From Fistularia commersonii (taxonomy: Eukaryota; Chordata; Actinopteri; Syngnathiformes; Fistulariidae), in contig JBBMNZ010000027.1 in assembly GCA_037954325.1 (NCBI GenBank), positions 6,141,001 to 6,205,000 on the forward strand: DNA of 64,000 nucleotides. Direction: 5' to 3'. This document shows positions 39,701-51,256 of the stretch, in pieces. The translations under genes were made by a program, and so were the position numbers. Position 1 is the first letter of the stretch. Each line of letters starts with the position of its first letter. A model generated the notes under the pieces. It searched no databases, had not been told where the DNA came from, and saw only the letters and a list, made by a program, of their open reading frames with translations.

Positions 39701-42700
39701 TCTTCCTTCCCAGTCTTCCTGTTTTGTTGTGATTTTGTTTATTTCTTTTATTTGTTAAACATATGGAAATAATACAACTTACAGGGTTTTTAAAGAGGCC
39801 ATCAGAAAGGATTTTATCTTATTAACCTTCTTTTTCAGCACTGCAGCTATATATTGTTACTGTGGTAACAGCAGGACCATTAGTGGAGTGACTGACATTA
39901 TCAATGTGAAGAGGTTCAGTTAAATTACTAACCTCCTCTGATAATACCAATGTCCTCTGGAAGTGGCTAAATCCTGGAAAATTATTTAATGAGGGAAAGG
40001 CAGATGAAAAAAAACAAACAAATGCTAAATATAGGTAGACTGGAGGGAGCAAAAAATGAAGTAGGAGGACAACAAAGAAATACAAAAAGGTGAAGATGGA
40101 ATGGCTTCATTGGATTTTATTTCTGATTCCATAGAGCTGTAGTTTAAAATTGGAAACAGTGATTTAAAATAATGTACTTTTATTAAATGCTGCATTTTTT
40201 TCAAGTCAAAACAATACTCTTTGGTGACATAGGTTTCTCTGTTGGTACTAAAATCTATTCATTTCATAGTTCTCTGGACAAACAGGTTAAAACGACAGAG
40301 TTTACTATTATCTGTGTTTCCTATCTCAGACATGTGCATGTGCCCATGCACATATGCATGTGTAATTGGCACAGCAAGCTTGTTTATAATATTATTAGCA
40401 TTCAGGTACTTTGGATGTTTCTGAATTTGTGACCGTTTGATTGATGATTATGCAGAATATGGTTATCAATGCTTCATACTGCATGTTTGAGCTACAGTAG
40501 CTTAAATGAGACTGATCTTTTCCTCCTACCAAAAGACATTTCCAAACAGGAAAGCAATTAAAAATGAGGTGGGAGGGTAGTGTGATAAATCACCTAAATG
40601 TAATCTTGCGCTTGTCATTTCATTTGTTTGCCTTCACCATCTCCTACTAACTCTTTTCAAATACAAGAAACAGACAGTCTGAGCTGCGCCTACTTACAAA
40701 ACATGATATGTGAGTCGTTCAAACTAATTATGACTTCTGGTGACATAAAGCACAGTCAAATGTAAGACCTGAACAAAAACTCAAAAAACATGATCAGTCG
40801 TTAATCCTAATATCCATAGAGGTTGGACATAATAGTAGAGATTTGAGGTTTGTCATCCCGTCTTCTCTTTGTTCATTCTCATCTACATCAACACAAACTG
40901 GTGAAGCTGAAAAGTTCGCCATGCTCTCAGCTGAGGGAGAAACATAGGTTACCAGCTACAGTATTCGACCTGAAGACAATAAGTACCAGCACAGAATAAA
41001 TATTCAAAAATACAACTTTCCATGATTCTCTGAATACTGCATTCAAATATTGTTGAAACTTTAAAAAAAGGACTTAAAAGGTGAGCTGTGTAGGTGAAGA
41101 GAAGAGACAGGCTTTCCTTGAGGTGCAAAGTGGAATATGCGGTGCACAGTGTGATTTCTGATGCAGTACTGCTAATATTTTAGGACAATGTGGCTATTAG
41201 TTTGAGCAGTTTGATGACCAGTTAAATGGCTGGCAGCCTGAATAGCATATGACTTCCCATGTACGCACACACCTCTTGCTCCTTGTCCCTCACACTTGTG
41301 TATGTGTCTGTCTGGTTGTCAGGCCCATTAGCTCATTAAGCAATTTGTGTGATTGGAATAAGAACTAAGCTACTTCTAATCTCTGGATACACACACACAC
41401 ACACATGCACAGATAGAGAGCGATCTAGATTTTGTGTACTTTCTTTGGCTTCCTGTTGTCTATTCTTAAGATTGCAGTGTTTTGTTGTCTGCGTTTGCTC
41501 TCCTCCCTATCAATTGTTTCACTGTTTTCCCTCCATCTGCCCCGTGCTCACTCTTCCTCACCATTTCCCTGCAGGTTGCTGCCTGTTTACTGCTGTGCAC
41601 CACCACAGCTTCGACATGATCGACAAGAACATGAATGATCAAATGCCTGAACGGAGGAATCGAGCACAACATGAGGTACAAAACTTTAAAGCAGTTCAGC
41701 TTAGTTTGATTAATCAAAAGGTTAATTTGCAGTGTGTTGTGTTGCAGAAAATGCATTTAAAGTCACAGTCATTTTCTCAGAGAAAAAGGATGGTTACTGA
41801 AATAACAGAATACAGTTATGCAAAATATGCAGGACCTGTTTAGATATAAGTCATAAGTATCCAACTAAACATTGTGAACATAATTAGACGCAAGTGCTCG
41901 GCGAACTTTTAAAAATGCTATCAATTACTTTGAACCAGTGAGTAGCATATTTAGAACTGTGCAAAAATCCATCTATTAAGGTTATTGCTTAAGTCATTAT
42001 TTTAAGGATTAACTTTTTTATCAAGTAAAAGTTTGCCCTGGCAGGTAGCCTAAATGTTGTGATGCAAAGGTCAGTGTTTTGAACACTCACTAAACAAGCT
42101 TGAATATTTCTTAATGTTACAAATGCCCTTGAGAAAGGAATGACTGTGCTTGGTCCCACTTGGCAGCAAAATCACTACGGCATGGAGCTTAATTAAAGTT
42201 ACAAGCCGATTACTTGAAATTCGAGTTGTCCCCACGTTTCTACATCTACATCAACTTTGTATCTCTTTTTCCTGTCATCATTGAGCCTTTATATCTCTTC
42301 CTCTCTCTGGATACTAGTTCCTATAGTGACAGGTCTCTTGCGTGCTCTGTTGCCATGGTAACTGACCTACAGTTGAAATCTTGCTCTTCGATCTTTATGT
42401 CATGCCGTTACTGTTTGTGTGTTTTATAGACAGCTGTGTCTGATTTTATGAAGTGTGCCACTGTAAAGTAAAGTAAACTTGGACATGAGTTTATGCATGG
42501 CAAATGTACTTTGTTAATTCAGTAGTCATTCACTATTTGAACCATGTCAAATGCACACATGATCACCAGGTGAGGGAGCCAGATCCAGCTGTTAATGCCA
42601 CCAGTAGCAAGTAAATCGCAGGGAAGCATATAATAACATAAACTTTCACTCTGTCATTCAGACCAAAGGAAATATTTGTTTATCAAGTTGCCAATCACTT

Positions 42701-43590
42701 AGCACCCACTGGCAATGCAAGGCTAAGTATAAGAATGAATTTAGGAACAAATAAAAGTTAAGGCAAAAGTCAATATTGTAATCATATTCCAAAATGTTCC
42801 TACATACAAATATAAATTTTCTAATCATGTAGTGGTCCAAGAGATTACTTTAAACACTTATATAATACAGCTTGTTGGTCATCTCATAATTATGGCCGCG
42901 TTAAGGGTGAAGCAAAAATGCATGGGATAGGACAAGCAAGTCACTTCCATAATAGAATTGAAATGGCAATAAACATTAATTTGGAGAATAAGCTTCTCTA
43001 TATGAGTGAGGCAATGCATTGGGATGGGTCAGGGTTAGAGGATGTTGAGGGATGATTTGGGAAATAATGATTGGGAAATGGGTCTTAAAAGTAATTCAGA
43101 AAGCTGTGCCCAGTCATTATAAGACAGGTTCAGATGCCATTTCCACAAACAGTCTAAAATGTATATCAGTGCTTCTATGCAGTAGTTATTGGTTTATTCT
43201 CTCTTAAACAAGTCTAGAAAGTTGTCTGTGACAACCTGTGCTTTATCATTATGATCACAATATCTATATCACAGTTTCTCTTCTGTCAAAGAGACTTGAG
43301 TGATTCAATTTATTTATTTTATGAGAAAATGTGATGTTTCAATTTCAAAATTTTAATGTAAAATGAAGTCAAGTGAAAACACAAGCTAGTTCAAATGTTG
43401 GAGATTCAATTCTTACCCTATAACCCTTTTAAACAATCCATTTGAGAGTTTCTCATATGTTCAGCCAGAGTTTCGTGTTTGAAATATTCATTTAAATCAG
43501 GTATATGGTTTTGTAGTAATGAATCATGTTTCTTTTTAAAAGCTCTTCCTGGGCATTTCCTTTTAAAAAGCAGGAATAGCGATGATGCAA
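36711..43590. other. Long intron stretch, mostly unique
   Basis: Nearly 7 kb without a named repeat. It includes an AT-rich, T- and A-run-rich part (38-40 kb), a possible cryptic exon at 38471-38758, a perfect hairpin at 40332-40353, a short CA array at about 41390-41404 and pyrimidine-rich patches at about 41430-41580 and 42230-42310. Confidence 0.4.
40332..40353. repeat. Perfect 9-bp hairpin
   Basis: ATGTGCATG and CATGCACAT are exact complements with a 4-base TGCC loop. It is embedded in ATGCAT/ATGTGC-rich sequence, so it may be a by-product of alternating purine-pyrimidine DNA. Confidence 0.8.
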
Positions 43591-43685
43591 CACTCCTGGG
43601 GGAATTTGGAATTCAGTGTCTTGTTCAAGGGCACTTTAGAGTTGTTTAGTGAGCAGCCACCGAATACATCGTCCTTTCAAAAACT
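43591..43685 (-). mobile_element. SINE tail fragment, copy 1
   Basis: On the minus strand this reads 'agtgcccttgaacaagacactgaattcc...cccccagg', close to the teleost SINE phrase 'tgcccttgagcaaggcactgaaccccaaattgctccc'. The preceding GGTGGCTGCTCACTAAACAA also fits. The tRNA-like head is missing or unrecognisable. Confidence 0.65.
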
Positions 43686-43740
43686 TTCCTTTAGAAGTGC
43701 TATAGCAGAGGGCTCGAAATAATTACTGTGTCACCATACT

Positions 43741-43850
43741 AGTTTGTGATTCAGTGCCTTGTTCAAGGGCACTCAAACAAGCAGCCGCCAGCTGGTCCTT
43801 TCACATAGACACCAGTGGCTTGTTGCTTGCTGGAGACTGAACTAACAGTC
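43741..43850 (-). mobile_element. SINE tail fragment, copy 2
   Basis: The same motif and orientation as copy 1, starting 138 bases further on (ATTCAGTG at 43611 and 43749). On the minus strand a diverged B-box-like region lies near 43836-43850, followed by 'ggcggctgcttgtttgagtgcccttgaacaaggcactgaa'. Either two SINEs inserted next to each other or one was duplicated. Confidence 0.65.
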
Positions 43851-44749
43851 CAGCAGTTTGTACAAAACTGCTTTACTCTCAGGGCTTTTCTTTGTCCCTT
43901 CAAAGTGTGTAATCCTGTCCTGAAGCGAAAGACCGAAGTGGTGTAATTATTCAAGTTGCATAGTATCCAATAAACAGGATGATGGCAGCATTAAAAATGT
44001 CAAACAATTACTCTTCAACTGATCTTCTTAGGTTTAAAGCATCTTTTAAAGGGATTCATAAGATACTTAGAGTTACACAACTTTTGCTGAAAATAACAGA
44101 GGCCCAACCGGCTTCTCTTCAATTGTACATCTAGGGTGTTTGACTCCACAAGCAAGGAGACAGATCCCTGTCTAATGGAATATAAATGTAATGTTTTAAT
44201 GACCCATAACAGAGGTCATGTAGTCCCTCATGTGTTAGTTAACAAACTTCAGCATTTGACTTCCCAAAACAGTTTTGGCAGCCAGAGCACAAATGTAACC
44301 ATAGTCCAGGGATTTCTTTGTATATGTGAACTAAACTAGTTTTGGTAAAAGAATCCCTTTGACCAGAATCCCGAGAAGGTTGAATAGGTTAAATAGGTTG
44401 AATGTTGAATAACATACCAGAGAGCACCACGGACACTTAACACAATGGAAGCAATGACTACATGTGGGTAGGCTATAAGTGATAGAGAAATTCTGCAAAC
44501 ACACACACACATGCACGCACGGACACACACACACACATGCTTATATCAGGTGAGAGCGACTTACAGATTAGGAAACGAGGTGAGGAAAGGAAAGTGAGGT
44601 ATAAACACAGACAGAACAAAAGGGGCTTGGATAAATGCACAGTCCAGTTACTCAGTCATTACTTGGTTCACTTAATGATCTCTGCCTTGGATCTCTGACC
44701 AGAATGACACCCTGTCACCTATTCAGGAAGTTTTATTGAAAGACAAGGC
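43851..44749. other. Intron with a short CA array
   Basis: An interrupted CA array at about 44498-44539 gives accidental Cys-Val frames. Otherwise unique sequence. Confidence 0.5.
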
Positions 44750-44773
44750 TTTTTTTTTTTTTTTTTTTTTTTT
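44750..44773. repeat. T homopolymer, 24 bases
   Basis: The longest single-base run in the window. It could be an A tail of a minus-strand retroposed sequence, but no matching body is seen on either side. Confidence 0.95.
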
Positions 44774-47700
44774 ATTATTTCCTCATAAATATATTGTTTT
44801 ATAGTCAGCCCTGCTGTGATTATTCAGAGAAGAAGTGAAAAGCAAAAGAACAGCTTCATCATCCTGTTCCTAATGATGTATGGTGGTAAAGTTTAGGGTA
44901 AATAATAATATCAAACATAATTAAACAACGATTAACCAGGAGTGCATTTGAGGTGAAATTACAACAAAAAAAACTTTATTCTAAAACTGGTGTCACAACA
45001 CACTGTATAGTTAAAGAGTTTTGAACTTTAATATTCCAAGTGTATGATCAACTCATTATTTACTCAGAAGTTAATTGGTTAACAAGACACTGAGAGCTGT
45101 AGAGGTGGGTTTAATGCCTGATATGCTAATGATCGCCATGGAAACACAGACACAGCAGGAAGCAAGAAGGCAGTGACTAATGGCCCACTCATCTGATATC
45201 CCATTCAATTTCTCCCTCTCGCATTTTCTTCCTACCATCTTTCCCTCTCATCTGAAATCCCACTCATCTCTACATCTCCATTCTTCCTGCTGTCATTCAG
45301 TGTTGCCCTTTGTTTCTCCTCTTCCACTCTCCACCTTCTTAGGCTTTTTTTTTTGTTTTTTTCCATCTACAATCTCTTCAGTTTCTTCCACTTTGTTACC
45401 TGGCCTTTTGAAATTCATGTTGCAGAGCCAAAGAAATGAGGAAACTGACACGATATTCAGAGAAATACGAGGGTATGTGCCGTGCTTAACAAGCCTGGAC
45501 TACAAATAACAATGGCACATGCAACAATTAATAATGTATCAATTCAATCTCTTCAACAACCCCTTATATTTCTGTCTTCGTCCATTCTAAAACCATGAAT
45601 CACATATTCAGACATTTTTAAGTCTCTGCCAGTGTCAACTGACAGGGGACTCTCAAAATCGCCTTTAAAGAATTATTATAAACACAGTAATTTTCCCTAC
45701 ATGTCTCTAGATGCCATCATATCTGCCCACATCTTCTTCCATCTTCCCCTCGCTGTGTACATGACTAATGTTCTTTTTTTACACTTCAGTCAACACCAGG
45801 CGATAAGAAGACGGTATATTGTGGGAAAGTTTAAAGCAAATATGGGCGACACATCTTCTCTCACGTCCAACAAAAAGACAACCTGTGTTCGATTATCCCA
45901 ATGACCACTACTGCCAATTCAAGTACTAACAACCATCCAACACAACCAATAAGGCTAGTTTGGAAAATCATGCCAGGAGGAAATACACAATTTCCATTTT
46001 CTCGATTTTTTTTCAGACTGGCTGTTGGGTCATTCGTGACACAAAAAGACAAAAAGACAAAGAATTCCAGAGTACTGCCTCAAAGTGACTTGGTAATCAT
46101 ACCTCCTGAGTGATATGTATGACCCATGACTTTGTCTTCTGGTAAAATACTATCTGCTGGATGCTACCAGAATTATCCTTAAATACCACACCATCACATT
46201 GGCAGCAGTGTCATAAAGATATAAGTGCCCATTTGATAACATGTTGTGGCGCAATATTGGTTTAAAGATCTTTGGTTTTTGTGATACAAGGTAAACATTC
46301 TATTGTGATCTGACTACTTACAAATCCCTCTTGTAATGTTTCTCAAAATATTTGATGGTTTCTGTTAGTTCTAAACCATGACATCACTTATCTAGAATTG
46401 ACAATGATTAAGTGTCATGGACTGCAACAATAAAAAAAGTGAAAATAGAAGTGATCATAAAAGTATTTCAAGTTTAAGAAAATTCCATTAACTGCTTTCA
46501 CACAACAAATATATATATAAGCAACAAATAATATCACAAGTAAATATAAAAATTCCAGTACTAACAACAGTGGAGGGCAGTGAAGTAGTTACCGATGCTA
46601 TTTTTCATGCTATCCACGTACATGCATGGGGTTTCTACAAGTACTCTCATTTCCTTATACAATCCAAAAACATACTTTAATTTTAAGTATGTTAATTTTA
46701 GACTGGATTGCTTTTTGGTGTGAATCAGAGACTGTCTGGACTGCATCTGTATGCCCCCATTACTGACAGGCGAATAGCACACTCATGACTCTGAGAAGAA
46801 TAGGCAGCATAAGTAATGACTGAATGAATACGTTTTAGCCACCCGCATTTCTTAGCTGCAATCCTACACTGTGTTTCTCATTCAACTAAAACTACATGTG
46901 GAGAGGAAAGTAAAGCGGGAGCAGCGAGTGATGTTAAAAAACTTCATAAAGGGGTTCTAAAGTAGTTTGCAATAAGTCATAGAAATCATGGATGAGATCA
47001 TCCACCAACAGATGTTTTTGCATATTTTTGCATATTTATCATAATAATGAATTGCTCAAAAGTAGGTTAGGGAGAATTGAAGAATAAAATTCTAAAACAC
47101 GTAACAAAAATATATTGCAAATCTACTAACCAAATTAATCTACATAAGGAAACAATTTATTGAGAGTGAGTAAAAGAACAGCTCCATCAAAACCGTAAAC
47201 AATATTTGTATCAGTTAAAGTAATTCAGGGTGCGAAACTCAATTTGTAGCTTAAAGAAATAAAGAAGCTTTTTTCTGGTTTATTTATTTGCATCTTTGCA
47301 AGTGTGATTACAAATTATATGGTAACACAATAACATAATTTAACTTATTGTTATTACAAACCAATAAAACAGGGTTTATTCACAATTCTACATTGATAAC
47401 AAAAATAACAACTAGGTTTTTGCAGCTGAAATATTAGTTCTGTGTAAAAAGAAAAAGGAAAAAAAATAGCTCTATCAAAGATAATCACTGTAAACATATG
47501 AGATATATCTTTCTTTGTCGATATAAGATTGAGTCAGTAAATCAATTGAAAGTAATGTTTTCATAATACCACAAAAATTGCTTGAATACAATCTCCCACC
47601 AAAATTTACAAAAACTGATAAATGCTTTGTAAGTGTTAAAGACCAGATATTGTCAAAGGAAAAATAATTGAAAAGACTGACACCTGCAGTGGAATTGACC

Positions 47701-49559
47701 CATCTGTGCTCAGTTGACTTAAGTCCCTTCTCTCGTGTGTAGTTTGATAATCCTGTTTGAGCTTCATCAATGTGAGCTGTCAGATTCTAAGCTCATGTTA
47801 TTTTTTTTTTGTCACGTTCATGCAGTTTTTTTAATTGCTCATTGTTTAACATATGTATGTGATGTATAAGCCACAATTTTCTATCTTTTTATTTCAAAGA
47901 CTGATAACAGAATTTAATATTTTTTTCGAGTAAAGTAAACATTTTCTCATTGTAAATTGTGCAGAGTAAACATTAGTCCTAAACATCTGTATTTCACTTT
48001 TTATCTTTACATAATACACAAAATGAGTCAATGGGTAAGTAAGTTATTGCTATGAGTGTGGATTTGGGTGTAGGCATTTAATCACTTGAATATGCATTTA
48101 ATAGTTTGAGAGTAATATTTAGAGAAACTTGCTGGGTGGAACATGGATGGAAGAATTAATAATTGCACATAATTTGATTGATCAGGATTATTTATCATTG
48201 CTCATCTAATTTTATGATCCTCATATCAATTTATCAGGCTTCAAAAATCTCAATCTAATCAAGTCGAAGTCCCACTCCTTAAAATCAAAATGCCCTCTGT
48301 AAGAATTGTTCAATGTCTTCTAAAAGTGAAATAGTCCCTGTGATAAAACAATTTGACATTTATATGTGACAAGAATCTTTCCTTGGGAGTCATTTTTCGC
48401 TTGTTTTATAGCATCTTGTAGTTGTGGTAACCATGCAAGAAAGTGGTGGTCTAACATCTGATAAAGCTTTTAAACAAATGTCATTAACCAACGGATGAAG
48501 AACCTATAAATAGTAATATCACGAGTATCAATAATTGCCTCAATGATGATAGTAAATAATGATGATGACAATAAAAATAGCAATTGTTGACTGTCTTTCA
48601 ACTGGACTGTTTTTAAATGTAAAATATTGCGATAGAATCTGTTTAATCCTACAGATAATGTGGAAAAGAGCAAAATGTGAGCTAGGGCAATGTGTTGCAG
48701 GCTGTGAAAACAAGGCTTAGCTGTTTGTCCCAGACACTACATTATTTTATGTCGGTAATGTCTGTTCATCAGTCAGTAAAATGGACTGTGTCAGTCTTCT
48801 CAGACTGTCCCAGGAACTGATGTCAATATGAAAATATCAGGGAAACTATCGGCTACAAAGTTAAACATGTCCTCGGTGCAGTGAGCAGTGAGAGGACAGA
48901 ACCGACTTTTTTTGCATTGATACATAGTGCTGCTGTAATAGGAATATGTGACGGAAGAGTGTGCAGCGTGTATTAATCACAGCACCAGGAGCCATGTGAC
49001 ATTAGGAACAATGAGGGTCCTGTCCTGTATATCTTGTAAAAATCCAATACTCCAAAAACAAATCACTCATTTGAGGTGTATTTGACAGCATAAAGAAATT
49101 GATCATCGATATTCACTGACCTTATGATCCCTGAAGTCTCTGTAGAGGTTGCCATGCCTGTCAGTGAGTTTCTCTGCTCCCTTATTTTACAAAGGTTTGC
49201 AAGGAATTGGAAAATTGACTATATTTGGCAGCTAGATTTATAACCATTTAGCTTCATTCACCAGTGCAAAGCTTAGTGCACCTGCAAAAAGACGTGTGCC
49301 CACACAGACATGGGGCCATTACTTTGAAACTCTGCAAATACAGAATGTCACAGTCATTTCAAAGTACCACATTAAAATATTTATTTAACTAATTTAATAG
49401 CAGGCTGCTACTGCTTCTCAAGGTTATCAGCGCTAAAGGTAGCTCAAACTGGCACATGCAATAATACAAATTAGCTGAAATGAATCCATAAATAGTCACA
49501 AAATATGATTAAATGGTCAAAGTCCGCTTCCCTGTCCATGCAGTACAATTAGAGGGGCA
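44774..49559. other. AT-rich intron with one pyrimidine-rich patch
   Basis: About 45185-45420 is C/T-rich on the plus strand. From 46.4 to 48.7 kb the sequence is very AT-rich. No exon or repeat family recognised. Confidence 0.4.
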
Positions 49560-50345
49560 TTTAACTGTATCCATTATGTAGTTTAGTGCATGTATTAAAA
49601 CTCAATTGCTCTGTATGCAAACTATGTCTGATGCCAGAGGCCATGCAAAGTCTACAACCTCCTATTTATCCACATTTTTGCACTCCTTGTTTAGAGTCTA
49701 TTGCATGCTTCTTTGTTTCTCTTAAAGAATCCATGTTCTCTGAATTCCCTCTGTGCACAGAGGCTATTTCAACAAAATTTAAATTTTTCACATCTTTGGG
49801 AAATGATCACATCCGAATGATGCTTTTCTTCCTGTTCATATCAGACACTAAGCAGAGACATAAAGTTGAAAGATTTTTTGATTGTTTCCAGCTGTAAACA
49901 GATGGTCTCCTTCTGCATCATTATGTGCAGCAGATGTTGAGCAGAAACAGACACAAAGCCCATGTGATCCAAAGATGCCCCACACTGTTGGATAGTCTAA
50001 ACAGACCTGTCAGATAGGTTATGGTTAGAATGGTGCCCTGTGTAATATTTACCGCAAACCAAGTTAACCAGTATGTAAAGTTCTGCATTGATTCATTACC
50101 TGTTGAGAAAATGTGATCTAAATTGATCCACTCATCCCAGATGAACCTGAATTCTGGTAAACTTGCTAAAAGGGCCCCATGCTTGAGGCAGTCAATCAGG
50201 CTGCAAATTACAGAGAATGGCAACAGTTTACCAGTGACAAAAACATAGACTCTGGATCTGTTTGTAATTAGGCCATAGCTTTGGCCATGCAGCATCACCA
50301 CTACATCGTATTCATTCTCATTCAATGATAATAATTGGCAAAATG
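49560..50345. other. Unique block with two adjacent long open frames
   Basis: A plus-strand frame of 103 codons (49586-49897) and a minus-strand frame of 134 codons (49921-50325) sit end to end. The second is the longest frame in the window that does not depend on low-complexity sequence; the 194-, 167- and 150-codon frames all cross simple or biased tracts. Neither shows a recognised domain, signal or splice context. The sequence is repeat-free and near its right end carries paired ATAATTGGC and GCTAATTATAA words, which also suits a conserved non-coding element. Confidence 0.3.
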
Positions 50346-50663
50346 CTAATTATAAGTGTTTTCCTTTTGTTTTTCTTGTAAACAATTTTGTGCTCCTCCA
50401 TATGATACATCTTGTAGAAAAGTTATGAACACAAACCTGGTATGTATCTAGAGGTTGGTCACATTTAGCACAAATGCACGCACACACGTGTGCACATATA
50501 GCCGTGCACAAACACATATACAGGCCAAAGATCACCACTTGTCAGGCCCAAAGGAAAAAAGTAGATTACTGCCTCTTTCTCCCTCATTCCGTGTTGCTCA
50601 TTGGTTATCTGTCTCTTCTTCCATCGGTCTTCTTTCTATCTCTCATGTTGTGTCCCTATGTGT

Positions 50664-50668
50664 TTCTC

Positions 50669-50713
<45 letters not shown>

Positions 50714-50722
50714 TTCTTTCTC
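50664..50722. repeat. (CT)n microsatellite
   Basis: CT units with a few T interruptions inside a wider pyrimidine-rich region (about 50560-50760). Confidence 0.95.
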
Positions 50723-50840
50723 CTGCTTTCTGTCCCTCTCTTCCCGCCTTTGGCAATACCATGATAATAAAAGCTAAAGAATGCCGTAGAGTTTCGACTT
50801 CCTCTATTTCTTTCTGCCCCCTTTGGCCTGCCATTATATC

Positions 50841-50900
50841 ACACACCCACACATACATGCGTATGCACACTCACACACACAGATACAGACACACGCACAC

Positions 50901-50954
<54 letters not shown>

Positions 50955-50995
50955 GCATTCATACTCAAGCACACACATGCACACATACACATACC
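50841..50995. repeat. (CA)n microsatellite with variant flanks
   Basis: The pure CA core at about 50905-50953 is flanked on both sides by CACACG, CATACA and CACATG variants. Confidence 0.95.
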
Positions 50996-51165
50996 ACACA
51001 CTAGTATATCAACTTGTGACTGAATTACATTTTGACTGATAGTGCACTTGAGGCCAAAGCAATGATAACTCACCTGTATATGTGTATATTGGTGAGTAGA
51101 GGATGCCTTTAGTTTGTTAGGCACAAGGTCGCAGGGTTTTCTGGTTTTATCATGTGTTTGTATGT

Positions 51166-51204
51166 GTGCATGAGTGTGTGCATGTGTATATGTTTGTATG
51201 TACA

Positions 51205-51254
<50 letters not shown>
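51166..51254. repeat. (GT)n microsatellite with variant flank
   Basis: Pure TG from about 51207 to 51254, preceded by TGTGTGCATG variants. It lies about 170 bases to the right of the CA array and is its complement in kind. Confidence 0.95.

Positions 51255-51256
<2 letters not shown>

Noticed and set aside
41349..41843. 164-codon plus-strand frame
   Set aside because: It covers a CA array and a pyrimidine-rich patch; the peptide has no recognisable domain.
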